The position numbers and the translations under genes are program-made. The notes beneath the pieces were generated by a model. The model was not told the DNA's origin. It saw only the letters and a program-made list of their open reading frames with translations, and ran no database searches. Shown in pieces: positions 20,676 through 28,894 of a stretch of DNA of 28,894 nucleotides (position 1 is its first letter; each line of letters begins with the position of its first letter). Origin of the DNA: Byssochlamys sp. IMV 00236. Taxonomy: Eukaryota; Ascomycota; Eurotiomycetes; Eurotiales; Thermoascaceae. The stretch is taken from the NCBI GenBank assembly GCA_001931875.2, contig MSJH02000159.1, forward strand, positions 1 to 28,894. Reading direction: 5' to 3'.

Positions 20676-21885
20676 ATGCCTGAAGCTGTTCAAAAACGTA
20701 AAGCACAAGGCATGCATAACATATGAAACTAAACTTTTTCGTATAGCTTTGCCTTTTGGTTTCCAGTTCTTGGCTGGCGCTATTGCTGGTGTATCAGAAA
20801 TCCTGATCATGTATCCTTTAGATGGTAAGTGTGATAAGAGGGGAAAGAAACTGCATGTATTCATTTACTTCAAGTCGTAAAGACAAGAGCTCAATTAAGT
20901 ACTGGCACAAGTACTGGCATTATCGGCACAATGACATCCATGATCAAGACTGAAGGGTAATTACAAAAGAAAAAGTATTGATTCTAAACTAATATCACTC
21001 TCCTCAGACCCGGTTCCTTATACCGTGGTATTTTACCACCCATCATGGTCGAAGCACCCAAGCGTGCCACCAAGTTTGCCGCCAATGAACAATACACTAC
21101 CATCTACAAGAAGCTTTTTGGCTTTGAGAAGATTACACAGACCTTATCGATCATGACAGGTGTTAGTGCAGGCGTGACAGAAGCTGTGATTATCGTGCCA
21201 TTTGAATTGGTAAAAGTGAGGATGCAAGACAAGGCCAACGTAAGAAAAAGAATATATATATATATATATATATATACAGGACAAGTGTGAACAATCATAT
21301 ATTGTGTAGTTGGGAAAATACAATGGAACGGCCGACACTATTAGAAAGATCGTTGCTGCAGAAGGTACATTGGCCTTATTCAATGGTTTAGAAGCTACCA
21401 TGTGGCGTCATGCCGTCTGGAACGGTGCTTATTTTGGTCTGATTTTCAAAGTGAAAGATTTGATGCCCAAACCCAAGGTACGCATCATAGAGAAAAGTGG
21501 GAAAATCGGGATAACTAATATCCAAAGTTTAGGACCCTAATCAACAGCGTCTTACCAACTTCGCTGCTGGTACTGTTGGTGGTATCGTAGCAACCGCATT
21601 CAATACACCCTTCGATGTCGTAAAGACTCGTATTCAAAGTTATAACGGTGTTGGTGTCAGAAAATATAACTGGACAGTACCTTCCGTTGCTTTAGTTGCT
21701 AGAGAAGAAGGGTAATATATTGTTGTTAAAAGTATAACATGTATTAACTCTTTTATAATAGATTCGCTTCATTATACAGAGGATTCTTACCCAAGGTATT
21801 GAGATTAGGTCCAGGAGGTGGTATTCTGTTAGTAGTCTTTGAGACTGTTTCAAACTTTATCCGAAAGAACATCTTGAAGGAGTAA
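20676..21885 (+). CDS. Mitochondrial 2-oxodicarboxylate carrier (ODC type, SLC25 family)
   Basis: Seven exons: 20676-20697, 20747-20824, 20875-20956, 21008-21239, 21310-21477, 21533-21711 and 21762-21885; 294 residues. The start is short: MPEAVQK splices to PLPFGFQFLAGAIAG. The three carrier repeats each carry the PX[DE]XX[KR] signature: YPLDVVKTRAQ, VPFELVKVRMQ and TPFDVVKTRIQ. Subfamily-specific blocks are PPIMVEAPKRATKFAANEQY, LFNGLEATMWRHAVWNGAYF, RKYNWTVPSVALVAREEG and PKVLRLGPGGGILLVVFE, which match yeast Odc1/Odc2 closely. The family exchanges 2-oxoadipate and 2-oxoglutarate across the inner membrane, linking cytosolic lysine/tryptophan metabolism to the mitochondrion. An AT microsatellite sits in the fourth intron. 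It converges on the kinase gene, 46 nt stop to stop. Confidence 0.93.
21253..21277 (+). repeat. AT dinucleotide microsatellite in carrier intron 4
   Basis: About 12 AT units within the 70-nt intron 21240-21309. Confidence 0.9.
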
Positions 21886-21931
21886 TCGTTTGTAGATTTA
21901 TTATTAAAAAAAGAAAAGAGACAAAAATAAT

Positions 21932-23336
21932 TTAAGATTCCAGCATTCTTGGCTGTTGTAATGATTTTCTAACAAATAAGCTTCTAAATTTACCCATAAC
22001 GCGCTGCTTCAGTAACTTTTTCTCATTATAGTGATTATCTGTGGGCGCAATCTGCATCCTTCTTTTAAACATGCGTAAAAAGAACGGTTTTTTCTCTGCG
22101 ACAACATTTGGATAATAGTGTTGCTTGGTCTCTAAGCCAGCAGACGACAGTGTCTCTTCTGAGATGATTTTGAATTTTGGTGGAGAATAAGGAGGGTGGT
22201 AAGAATAAGTCAAGATCGATTGAGGTGAGCTATGATCAGTCAGTCGTCTTGGTTCCTCATCTTCTGCTGTAAGCCAAGGGTGTAGTAAGCACTCTTTGGC
22301 TGTAATTCGTTTTCGAGCATCTACACAGAGTAATCGTCGTATCAAGTCCGCTGCTTTACTTGGTGTTTGAGAGGGTATCTGATATTCTCCTGCTTTAATC
22401 TTTCTAAACAGTTCTGGCATTTGATCAGCTTGAAAAGGTAAGGATCCTGTCAACATGGCAAACAAGATGACTCCACAGCTCCATAGATCAGCAGGTGGAC
22501 CTTCATAAGGTGTGGCAGTGACCATTTCTGGTGCCGCATAAAACGGACTGCCACAGTAAGTGCTCAGAATATCCCGTCGTTGCTTCACCATATTTCCAAA
22601 TCCAAAATCGCACAGTTGTACTTGAGACGCATTGTTGATGAGAACTATGGATATTGAAAATTAGCCTTGATCTATTAAAATCAATAGTTTTTTCTCTCTT
22701 TCTCTTTTTTCCTACTTGCCATTCTCTGGTTTTAGATCTCTGTGTACAATGTTATTCTAAGGGGGGAAACAAGATTGATTTTTAGCTTAAAATAAAAGGA
22801 TAAGTATATATAAATGTACATCATGAATATAATCAACTGCTTCAATAATCTCTCGAAACCATTTACGAGCCAACCGCTCATTCAGCCTTTTCTGTTCTCT
22901 TATTTTATGAAACAACTCTCCACCTTCAACGTATTCCATAATGATATATATCAAGTCTTGTTCTGTAAAGACATCATAGATCTGCACGATATGTTTATGT
23001 GTCAATCGTTTAGCAAACGTTTCACAGATCTTTTGCTCTCGTTCTGCGTGCAATTTTTGATCTCCTGCCTTGAATATCTTTTTATCGACCACCTTGGCAG
23101 CACACTTTTAAAAAGAGTTAAGAAAAGTTATGGGTTATTAAATCCAACTTACCAATTTCCCTGTGGCTTTTTCTTCTACTAAATAAACTTTGCCAAAGTT
23201 ACCACTTCCCAATGTATGCAGCTTGATATATCTGCTTTCAAATGTGCCTTTTCTCGATCTTGATTTTACCTGTTGTATGTATCAATGGAGTGTATTATTC
23301 GTCTTTTATTCATAATACCTCCATGAGTCTATTCAT
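21932..23336 (-). CDS. Ser/Thr protein kinase, CAMK/AMPK-related (KIN/SNF1-like) with basic C-terminal tail
   Basis: Five exons on the minus strand: 23336-23319, 23269-23153, 23104-22820, 22756-22720 and 22644-21932; 389 residues. All catalytic elements are present: Gly loop GSGNFGKV (27-34), Lys49 in CAAKVV, HRDLKPEN (145-152), DFG (165-167), T-loop LSTYCGSPFYAAPE with Thr181 at the LKB1-type site, and the ADLWSCGVILFAMLTGSLPF block. These mark an AMPK-related kinase. The segment after the kinase domain has no recognisable UBA or KA1 domain. It ends in a basic stretch (FFLRMFKRRMQ, KKLLKQRVMGKFRSLFVRK) that could bind membranes or acidic partners. The fourth intron has a GC donor (ggcaagtagg, 22719-22718). 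Substrates cannot be deduced. It is divergent from the acidic orphan at 23563. Confidence 0.9.
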
Positions 23337-23562
23337 AACGCTCTTTTAACACACACGCACACACACAAACACGCACACAGACAAGTGTAAAAAATGAGAA
23401 ATGAAGAAGAAATAATAAAACTATCCGAATAACTTTTGAAGCTTCTTTCGTTAGCCTGCATCAAAATTCAAAGAATTTTTCATTTTCTTTTTGTGTACGC
23501 ATTGTTGTTATTGTATTTAAAGTGACACGCTTTTTTCTTTTTCTTTTTTTTTTTTCTTAAAA
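23337..23562. promoter_or_regulatory. Divergent promoter region with AC repeat and T tract
   Basis: 226 bp between divergent starts. An AC/GC-interrupted repeat (23349-23380) lies close to the kinase start, and T tracts at 23531-23555 precede the ATG at 23563. Confidence 0.5.
23349..23380 (+). repeat. Interrupted AC microsatellite
   Basis: AC dinucleotides with occasional G and A interruptions, upstream of the kinase gene. Confidence 0.85.
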
Positions 23563-24079
23563 ATGGCAGAACAAAACTTGTCCTATGCTCCACCACGATT
23601 ACCAAAGTCAATCAAATCAGCGTATGAATATTCATTTTAACAAAAGACAAGGACTAAATACCTCTTTTAGTGATAGATCAAGTGAGATCTATAGTAAACT
23701 GGAAAACGAATACGAAATGCTAAAGCAATTACGAGCAGTATGGCTTGAGAGACTAGGACACTTAAAAGTACTTTGTATTTGATTTATGAATTATATAAAC
23801 TAACCCATACATTAATAGAAACAACATGATATACTTGTAAGAATGCAGAATATAACAGAAGAACAAGTGAAAGGTGTCAATTCCTTATACTCAACAGAAC
23901 TAGACAATGATGATGATAATACGACAATGACAACCATCACACAAAATGATCATCTGGAAAATGAAGAAAGTGAAGAAAGTGAAGAAGAAGAAGAGGATGA
24001 AGAAGAAGCCAGAAGAGCCTTGACGCTTATGTTGGAAGAATTCGGAGATGGTATGTTTATTGACAAAGAGGATAACTAG
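23563..24079 (+). CDS. Hypothetical acidic coiled-coil protein; N-terminus uncertain
   Basis: The clear coding part is 23647-23767 plus 23819-24079, joined over a 51-nt intron: GLNTSFSDRSSEIYSKLENE, YEMLKQLRAVWLERLGHLK, then KQHDILVRMQNITEEQVKG. A strongly acidic run follows (ESEESEEEEEDEEEARRA) and then LTLMLEEFGDGMFID. The Leu-rich middle looks like a short coiled coil. Two starts compete. The first ATG (23563, strong aaaATGg context) gives MAEQNLSYAPPRLPKSIKS but needs a 25-nt intron (23622-23646) to reach the main frame. The ATG at 23585 enters that frame directly (MLHHDYQSQSNQRMNI). The lengths would be 146 and 147 residues. The last 23 nt overlap, antisense, the end of the metallopeptidase gene. 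The family is not recognised; a subunit of a larger complex is plausible. Confidence 0.6.
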
Positions 24080-25751
24080 GACGAATATCAACAGGTATAC
24101 CAGCATGATCAATACGATCCAGAGCATCTTTTGTGTTTACATCCAACACACCATACTTTTTCAAAAAGGCGGTGACTGCCTGCTTATCGCCATCTCCTTG
24201 AAGCACCAAGATATCGTGCGTCAAATCAGAGACAGCTGGACGAATCTTTTCAAAGTCAACACGGAACACTTTATCTTGATCATCATAAATAAAGCCTCCC
24301 TTTTCTACCAGATAGTTCAGTTGCATGGCTTGACCTAATCCATGCGCTTCTTGAATACCGAATCGAATCGATCGGAAAGCCGAAGCTAAAAATGTGACCC
24401 AGAACTGCTCTTGGGTGACATTATCAATCGTGCCACAATCGACCATGATATCAGCTGCAAAGAGAGCAGCAATATCAGCCTTGGCTTCTTCAAAGGCAGA
24501 GTGATATTCTTGTAGCTTTGAACGGATGGTATGTCCATCGAGAGTATGATGAGGACCATTGCTATGACATACTTCATGAAGTAAAACGTGTGTAGTGAAT
24601 GCGTCTTTACTCAAGTATTGAAGTTGGTCTTTGGCCAGAATCTGATTCGCAATGGGCTTGAGGACATGTTCGAATTTTCCTTCTTGAACATTCTTGATCA
24701 ACACCAGTTTAGATCCTCCTCTCTTGATGACTTCTTCATCGTTTGGAAGGTTATATGCAGCAGTCATGGGAACCTAATCATGTTTAGTTTTTCACTGACA
24801 AACACAAAGATGCAACTTACAGCAACATCACCAGCAGAAAAGAGTTGATTGACGACAACGATGGGAGCCACGACCAGGTCCTTATTACGATACTTTTCAG
24901 GAATAGGCAAACGATCTTCAACAAACTGAAGATCGGAGAACTTTTCGAGTAAACGAGATGAATGAGCGTCACGAACATGGATATAGAATTCATAAGCACT
25001 CTTGAATGTAAAGAGGCCATCTGTGTACTGCTCATAAGGACCGAGTGTGATTTCGAGATTGTTGAATTTGCCAAGTCGAAGCCAATCAAGTTCAGAATCC
25101 ATATAGTCGTTGGTTTCAAATGCCTTGGCGCGAGAAGTTAAAAATTCATAAATACTAGTTCCCTCATGTCCCTTTTCGTACACATCCTTTAGTTCCTCAG
25201 CAGCATCGCGAATATGAGCCGCTGCAGGCTGTAAAAGATCAGAGTAGGCTTCTGAGTAAGGCACTGGCTTGAGCTGTCCCTTGTCGTCGCGTCTGATGAC
25301 GGTATAATAACTCTTGGCTCGCTTCTGTTCTTCTTCTGACAAAGTAGCTACCCAGCTCTCGAATTCCTCCTTTGACATGTCTTCAGGATAGAAATTTCCA
25401 CCTTCAGGACGTTTAGGAGCACCGTCTACAAACACAACATTGTCGTCTTCACGTGCCTGCTGAGTGTAAGCATTGATGTTCCTATACATGTATCGTACTT
25501 ACCCAAGGTCCTTTATACATTTCAAACAAGGTGCACAGGTCTTTATTACCTTCCTTTTGTAACTTCTCGCGAAGTGCTTCATTGCCTGACCATGCCTGCC
25601 TCATGTAGAGTTGATCAATATACTTGCCTGCCTTGACCAAGTGTTTCAAGGCAGCGTGTTCTTTAGGATGCAAGTGAGATAAATCGGCAGTACACTCATA
25701 AAGTGCAAAACGAGCAAGGCGATCAGTCAGTGAACGAATAGTTGTAGTCAT
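24057..25751 (-). CDS. Dipeptidyl-peptidase III-like zinc metallopeptidase (family M49)
   Basis: Three exons on the minus strand: 25751-25503, 25456-24821 and 24773-24057, with introns of 46 and 47 nt; 533 residues. The zinc motif is H361-E-V-C-H365 in LLHEVCHSNGPHHTLDG, and the third ligand motif is EEAKAD (390-395) in YHSAFEEAKADIAALF. Other blocks are GGNFYPEDMSKEEFESWV, LTSRAKAFETNDYMDSELDW, ITLGPYEQYTDG, FQVEDRLP-like FVEDRLPIPEKYRN, and VVAPIVVVNQLFSAGDVA. This matches the M49 group with HExxH rather than the hexapeptide HExxGH of animal and yeast DPP III; a related domain is found fused to Nudix hydrolases in plants. It is likely a cytosolic exopeptidase acting on short peptides. The intron 1 acceptor (25457) was chosen to give KGPW-AREDDNVVFVDGAP, which fits family spacing. 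Confidence 0.87.
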
Positions 25752-25907
25752 ATAGAAAAAGAGAAAAGGGGGGCATTGAACAAAAATGCAGCGTGGGCAA
25801 AATAAATCAAAGAGCTCAATGAAACCCAGAATCCAAAAAAGTAAATTTGGCGCTAAAAAAGGGAAAATACGACATTCAGGGCTCCTGTCATTTTTTTTTT
25901 TTTTTGA
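25752..25907. promoter_or_regulatory. Compact divergent promoter between M49 peptidase and RCC1-like gene
   Basis: 156 bp between divergent ATGs. An uninterrupted T tract (about 25891-25905) ends two bases before the RCC1-like start codon. Confidence 0.55.
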
Positions 25908-27286
25908 ATGCAGAGATTAAATAGAACAGTTTTGTATGGTTGGGGACAAACACAGGCGTTACCCTTGTTGAAGGGTTCTATGGATAGAGTATTGAATAAA
26001 CCTCAACTTTTGAAACAATTGGATGATTATGCTTTACCTGTAATTCAAGAAAGAAAAAAAAGAAAAAAGAGCTAATTGCTTTTTGTTAGAAAGACGAAAC
26101 TGTGACGCATTTGGCCACTGGCTGGGGTCATTCTCTCCTTGGTACAGACATGAATAGTGTATATAGCTTTGGTTTGAATAAGAGTGGACAATTAGGAAAT
26201 GGCAATATTTCCAATCAAGGTGGATCAAAGATCTACAGTGACAAGGAGAACAAGATAAAATTCTTGGCGTGTGGAAGAGAGCATTCACATGTTGTAACAG
26301 AAAAGGATAAAAGTAAAGAAAAAAAAAGGAGAAGAAGGGGGGGGAGGGGAAACAGATGTTAATGTTGATATAGAAACTCAGCTGTATTCGTTTGGCAATA
26401 ATATGTATGGACAATTGGGAATAGGAAAAAACAAGAACACGGTACCAGGAGAATTAGCCGCAGAGAGTACACTGCAAAATGTGAAACTGGATGGAGTGAT
26501 TGAGCACATTGTTTGTGGTCTAGACAATACTGTATTAGCCACAGGTAAGATAATCGATCATGGCAATAAGGTTATAACTTTTATGTAGATCATTATGTCT
26601 ATGCTATGGGATGGGGTGCTGATGGACAGTTAGGACAAGGGTGTGATGATAAGGACATACCGAGTCAAGTGTCTATCGACTGTTCAATTAAAAAACTATC
26701 GTCTTCAACAGATTTCACTCTCCTACTCACAAATAAACATACACTCTGGACCTGGGGGAACTCGGAGTATGGTCAGGGCATGCAGGGAAAGAAGATTGAC
26801 AGGGTAAAGAAGAAATGAGTAATCAGAATATGTATACGCCCTTACCATATAATAGATTCTAGAGCCATTAAAAGTCAACATGGGTCGGGTGATGGATGTG
26901 GCAGCCGGAGGCCCTTTCTCAATCGTCTTGACTGAGGATGGTCATGTTTACTCATGCGGTTATGGCGCTCTTGGTCTTGGCCCTGAAATGATTGAAAGTT
27001 TAGAGTTGAAGGAAATAAAGGGATTAGAAAAAGTTGTCAAAGTGTACGCCTCAACAGATTACGCAGCAGCTCTGACAGGTAGGTGCATATGTACACAAGA
27101 TTGAGTCTAATTTGTTTTGTAGAGGATGGACAACTTTATACATGGGGGTTGAATGGACCTAGTGGCCGATTAGGACTTGGCCATCATGAACATGCGTTTG
27201 TGCCTAATCACGTAAATGTGGATAGAAAGGTGCTTGATGTTTCTTTGGGCGTGAATCATGCAATGATTTTATGTGAAGACGTATAA
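25908..27286 (+). CDS. RCC1-repeat (beta-propeller) protein
   Basis: Six exons: 25908-26039, 26090-26312, 26374-26544, 26589-26803, 26856-27078 and 27123-27286; 375 residues, with all phases consistent. Repeats with the RCC1 pattern are seen: VLYGWGQTQAL, VYSFGLNKSGQLGNG, LYSFGNNMYGQLGIG, VYAMGWGADGQLGQG, LWTWGNSEYGQG, VYSCGYGALGLGP and LYTWGLNGPSGRLGLGHH. Linking blades read HLATGWGHSLL, FLACGREHSHVV, HIVCGLDNTVLA and DVAAGGPFSIVLTEDG. This is a seven-bladed propeller with no extra domain. The N-terminus (MQRLNRTVLYGW) is short and basic, so a mitochondrial RCC1L-like role is possible but not shown. It could also be a RanGEF-like or other adaptor. The stop codon overlaps an AATAAA at 27286-27291. 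The second intron is A/G-rich with an eight-G run. Confidence 0.85.
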
Positions 27287-27405
27287 ATAAACATATGCAA
27301 GCGCACATGGCTTGATTGAATGGACCAATGATACTTTTATTTTTTCCCTCCTTTCTTTTGTATATATTTATATACAAAATGAAGGTAGGATATCAACGGG
27401 TTTAT

Positions 27406-27429
27406 AGAGAGAGAGAGAGAGAGAGAGAG
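27406..27429 (+). repeat. GA dinucleotide microsatellite
   Basis: About 12 uninterrupted AG units. Confidence 0.9.
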
Positions 27430-27549
27430 GGAGATTAGACGGAAAGAACATACGAAACATTGTCTTAAACATATAAAGACCGGTTGCATGCATAAAATGA
27501 AAGTAAGGGGGAAAGAAGCGCCCTTGATAATGAGTCTGGACAGATGGAT

Positions 27550-27568
27550 ACACACACACACACACACA
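27550..27568 (+). repeat. CA dinucleotide microsatellite
   Basis: About 9 uninterrupted AC units. Confidence 0.9.
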
Positions 27569-28035
27569 AGGAGACAAAAGAGAAAGAGAGAGAAAAAATA
27601 AAGGAAAGGAGAGAAAAAGAAAAGGATTGACATAAGATCAAGATAACATGGTTATAAATAGATTAAATGTTGTTTAAACAAGTGTCACGCAAATGGACAA
27701 TGAATGAGTATGTATACAAGGAGAGAAATCGATTGCCACACAAACAAACAAGACCATCCACATGAATGCCTTTTCAGACCACATGTTTATTATAATTACG
27801 TATAAAAAAAAGATATCTAACAATAGTTTCTCATTGAAATATCAAAAATAGAGCAGTAAAAACAATAAAGAAATGTCACAAAGTAAGTTTACAGGTTGTA
27901 TGGCCATCATGCATTTGTATGCGTATATTTTTTCCCTCCTTTTTTATTTTCCCTCCTTATTTTTAAATTAACTTTTCTATTAAAATCGCTTTTTTTTTTT
28001 TTTCCTTTCCTTCTTCTTCTTTACACAAAAAAGTA

Positions 28036-28827
28036 ATGAATAACAATTATTCAACCATTTGCTCAAAGGAAAACAGTAAGTGATATCCTTTGATAAAGAG
28101 TCAGAATGTAACTTTTGTGTATCTGTAGCACAACACACAATGACTTCGACATGTCGATACGATTCATCTCTTGGTCTATTAACCAAAAAATTCATTGCAT
28201 TACTTCGCTCGAGCGCTCATGGCGACCTTGACTTGAATTGTGCCGCATCACAGTTAAAGGTACAAAAGAGGCGTATCTATGATATCACAAATGTACTCGA
28301 AGGCATTCAATTGATTGAAAAGAATTCAAAAAATCACGTACAATGGATGTAAGTATACAACCTTATCTATCTTATGATACTAATATAGAAACAGAGGAAA
28401 CATGCAGGATACATGTGAGATAGCTAAACTTCAACAACGACTTCAATCATTAAAGAATCAAAATCAAAGCCTAGAAAAAGAATATAAGCAACTGAACGAT
28501 ATCAAGCAACAAGTCGATCTTGACATCGAGCGGGTTCTCATGTCAAATGGATCTGATTGTTATCTTACTCTTGATGATCTAACAAGATTTGAACTCATGA
28601 TTAATGCAGAGCGTGAATCCTTTGTGGTGGTGAATGCGCCATATGATACAGATATTGAAGTTCACACAAATGATTATTATCCTATCAAGAAACTGACTGA
28701 TAAGAAAAAGGTAAATTTAAGATAATACTTGTATGTATTTATATTAATAAACAAGGGTAGATAACCAAAACAAAGTGTTATATTCGTGTCTCAGATTGCT
28801 CCAAACAGCATCTACGTGTATCTTTGA
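28036..28827 (+). CDS. Short E2F-family transcription factor
   Basis: Four exons: 28036-28075, 28129-28348, 28389-28710 and 28795-28827; 204 residues. The winged-helix DNA-binding domain (about 23-87) has [54 protein letters not shown] and VQWI, including the RRIYD DNA-contact motif. A leucine-rich coiled coil for DP pairing follows ([20 protein letters not shown]). Then comes a marked-box-like domain ([31 protein letters not shown]). Exon 4 adds [10 protein letters not shown] and a stop, which completes the last strand of the marked box; without that splice the frame would end after KVNLR. No acidic Rb-binding transactivation tail is present. E2F/DP dimers control G1/S genes. The start at 28036 was chosen because it follows a T/C tract and splices in phase. 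Confidence 0.88.
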
Positions 28828-28894
28828 AGCAGAAAGGATATTAACATTTTATTTAAAATAAAATTAAAAAGAAAAAAAAAAAAAAAAAAGAAAA

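Larger units (their letters stand above)
27287..28035. other. Intergenic stretch with microsatellites, 3' region of RCC1-like gene and E2F promoter
   Basis: About 750 bp without a gene. It contains a GA repeat (27406-27429), a CA repeat (27550-27568), purine-rich A/G DNA at 27570-27620, and a T/C-rich tract (about 27988-28020) just before the E2F start. Confidence 0.6.

Noticed and set aside
27337..27633. Minus-strand open frame of 98 codons
   Set aside because: Made of microsatellites (Ser-Leu and Cys-Val runs from GA and CA repeats).
1..28894. CRISPR arrays, operons, ribosome binding sites
   Set aside because: The sequence is eukaryotic, with spliceosomal introns; no regularly spaced direct repeats were seen.

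Overview
The window reads as nuclear DNA of an early-diverging fungus, most likely Mucoromycota (Mucorales type). The reasons are an AT-rich sequence, many 44-75 nt GT-AG introns with CTAAC/CTAAT-like branch sites, an E2F-family transcription factor (a family generally missing from ascomycetes and most Dikarya), a metaxin-2/SAM35-like gene, and decayed Tc1/mariner and tyrosine-recombinase (DIRS-like) elements. Exon structures were worked out by hand from splice sites and reading phase; family calls rest on recognised motifs, not database searches.

Layout: 1-1353 holds the 3' end of a UBR1-type N-recognin gene (+), tail to tail with a small DUF1764 gene (-). 1591-2133 holds two different Tc1-like transposase scraps, head to head across a run of 37 A. 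2134-4225 has no recognisable gene. 4226-4882 encodes a disordered orphan protein and 5045-6713 encodes UTP15 (small-subunit processome). 6983-10424 is a graveyard of nested mobile DNA: two Tc1-like fragments, a tyrosine recombinase with only two lesions, and pieces of an unknown minus-strand protein family with a possible PD-(D/E)XK core, apparently split by the recombinase element. A perfect 33-bp inverted repeat joins the recombinase 3' end to the flank. 10425-14098 is a 3.7-kb stretch with no gene I can support.

From 14099 to the end the DNA is dense and housekeeping in character: an orphan gene (-), mitochondrial IF-2 (-, eight exons), RNase P/MRP subunit p30 (+), a metaxin-like SAM35 homologue (-), the 2-oxodicarboxylate carrier (+), a CAMK/AMPK-like kinase (-), an acidic coiled-coil orphan (+), an M49 DPP III-like metallopeptidase (-), an RCC1-repeat protein (+) and a short E2F (+). 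Genes alternate in strand. Tail-to-tail pairs have gaps of 42, 2 and 46 nt, and one pair overlaps by 23 nt of coding sequence. Head-to-head pairs share promoters of 111-677 bp. Three products (mIF2, metaxin, carrier) are mitochondrial; UTP15 and p30 act in RNA processing. Strong T tracts lie just upstream of many start codons.

No new multi-gene system is evident. The most unusual region is the 7.4-10.4 kb nested element with its exact inverted repeat and the uncharacterised ExK-containing family.
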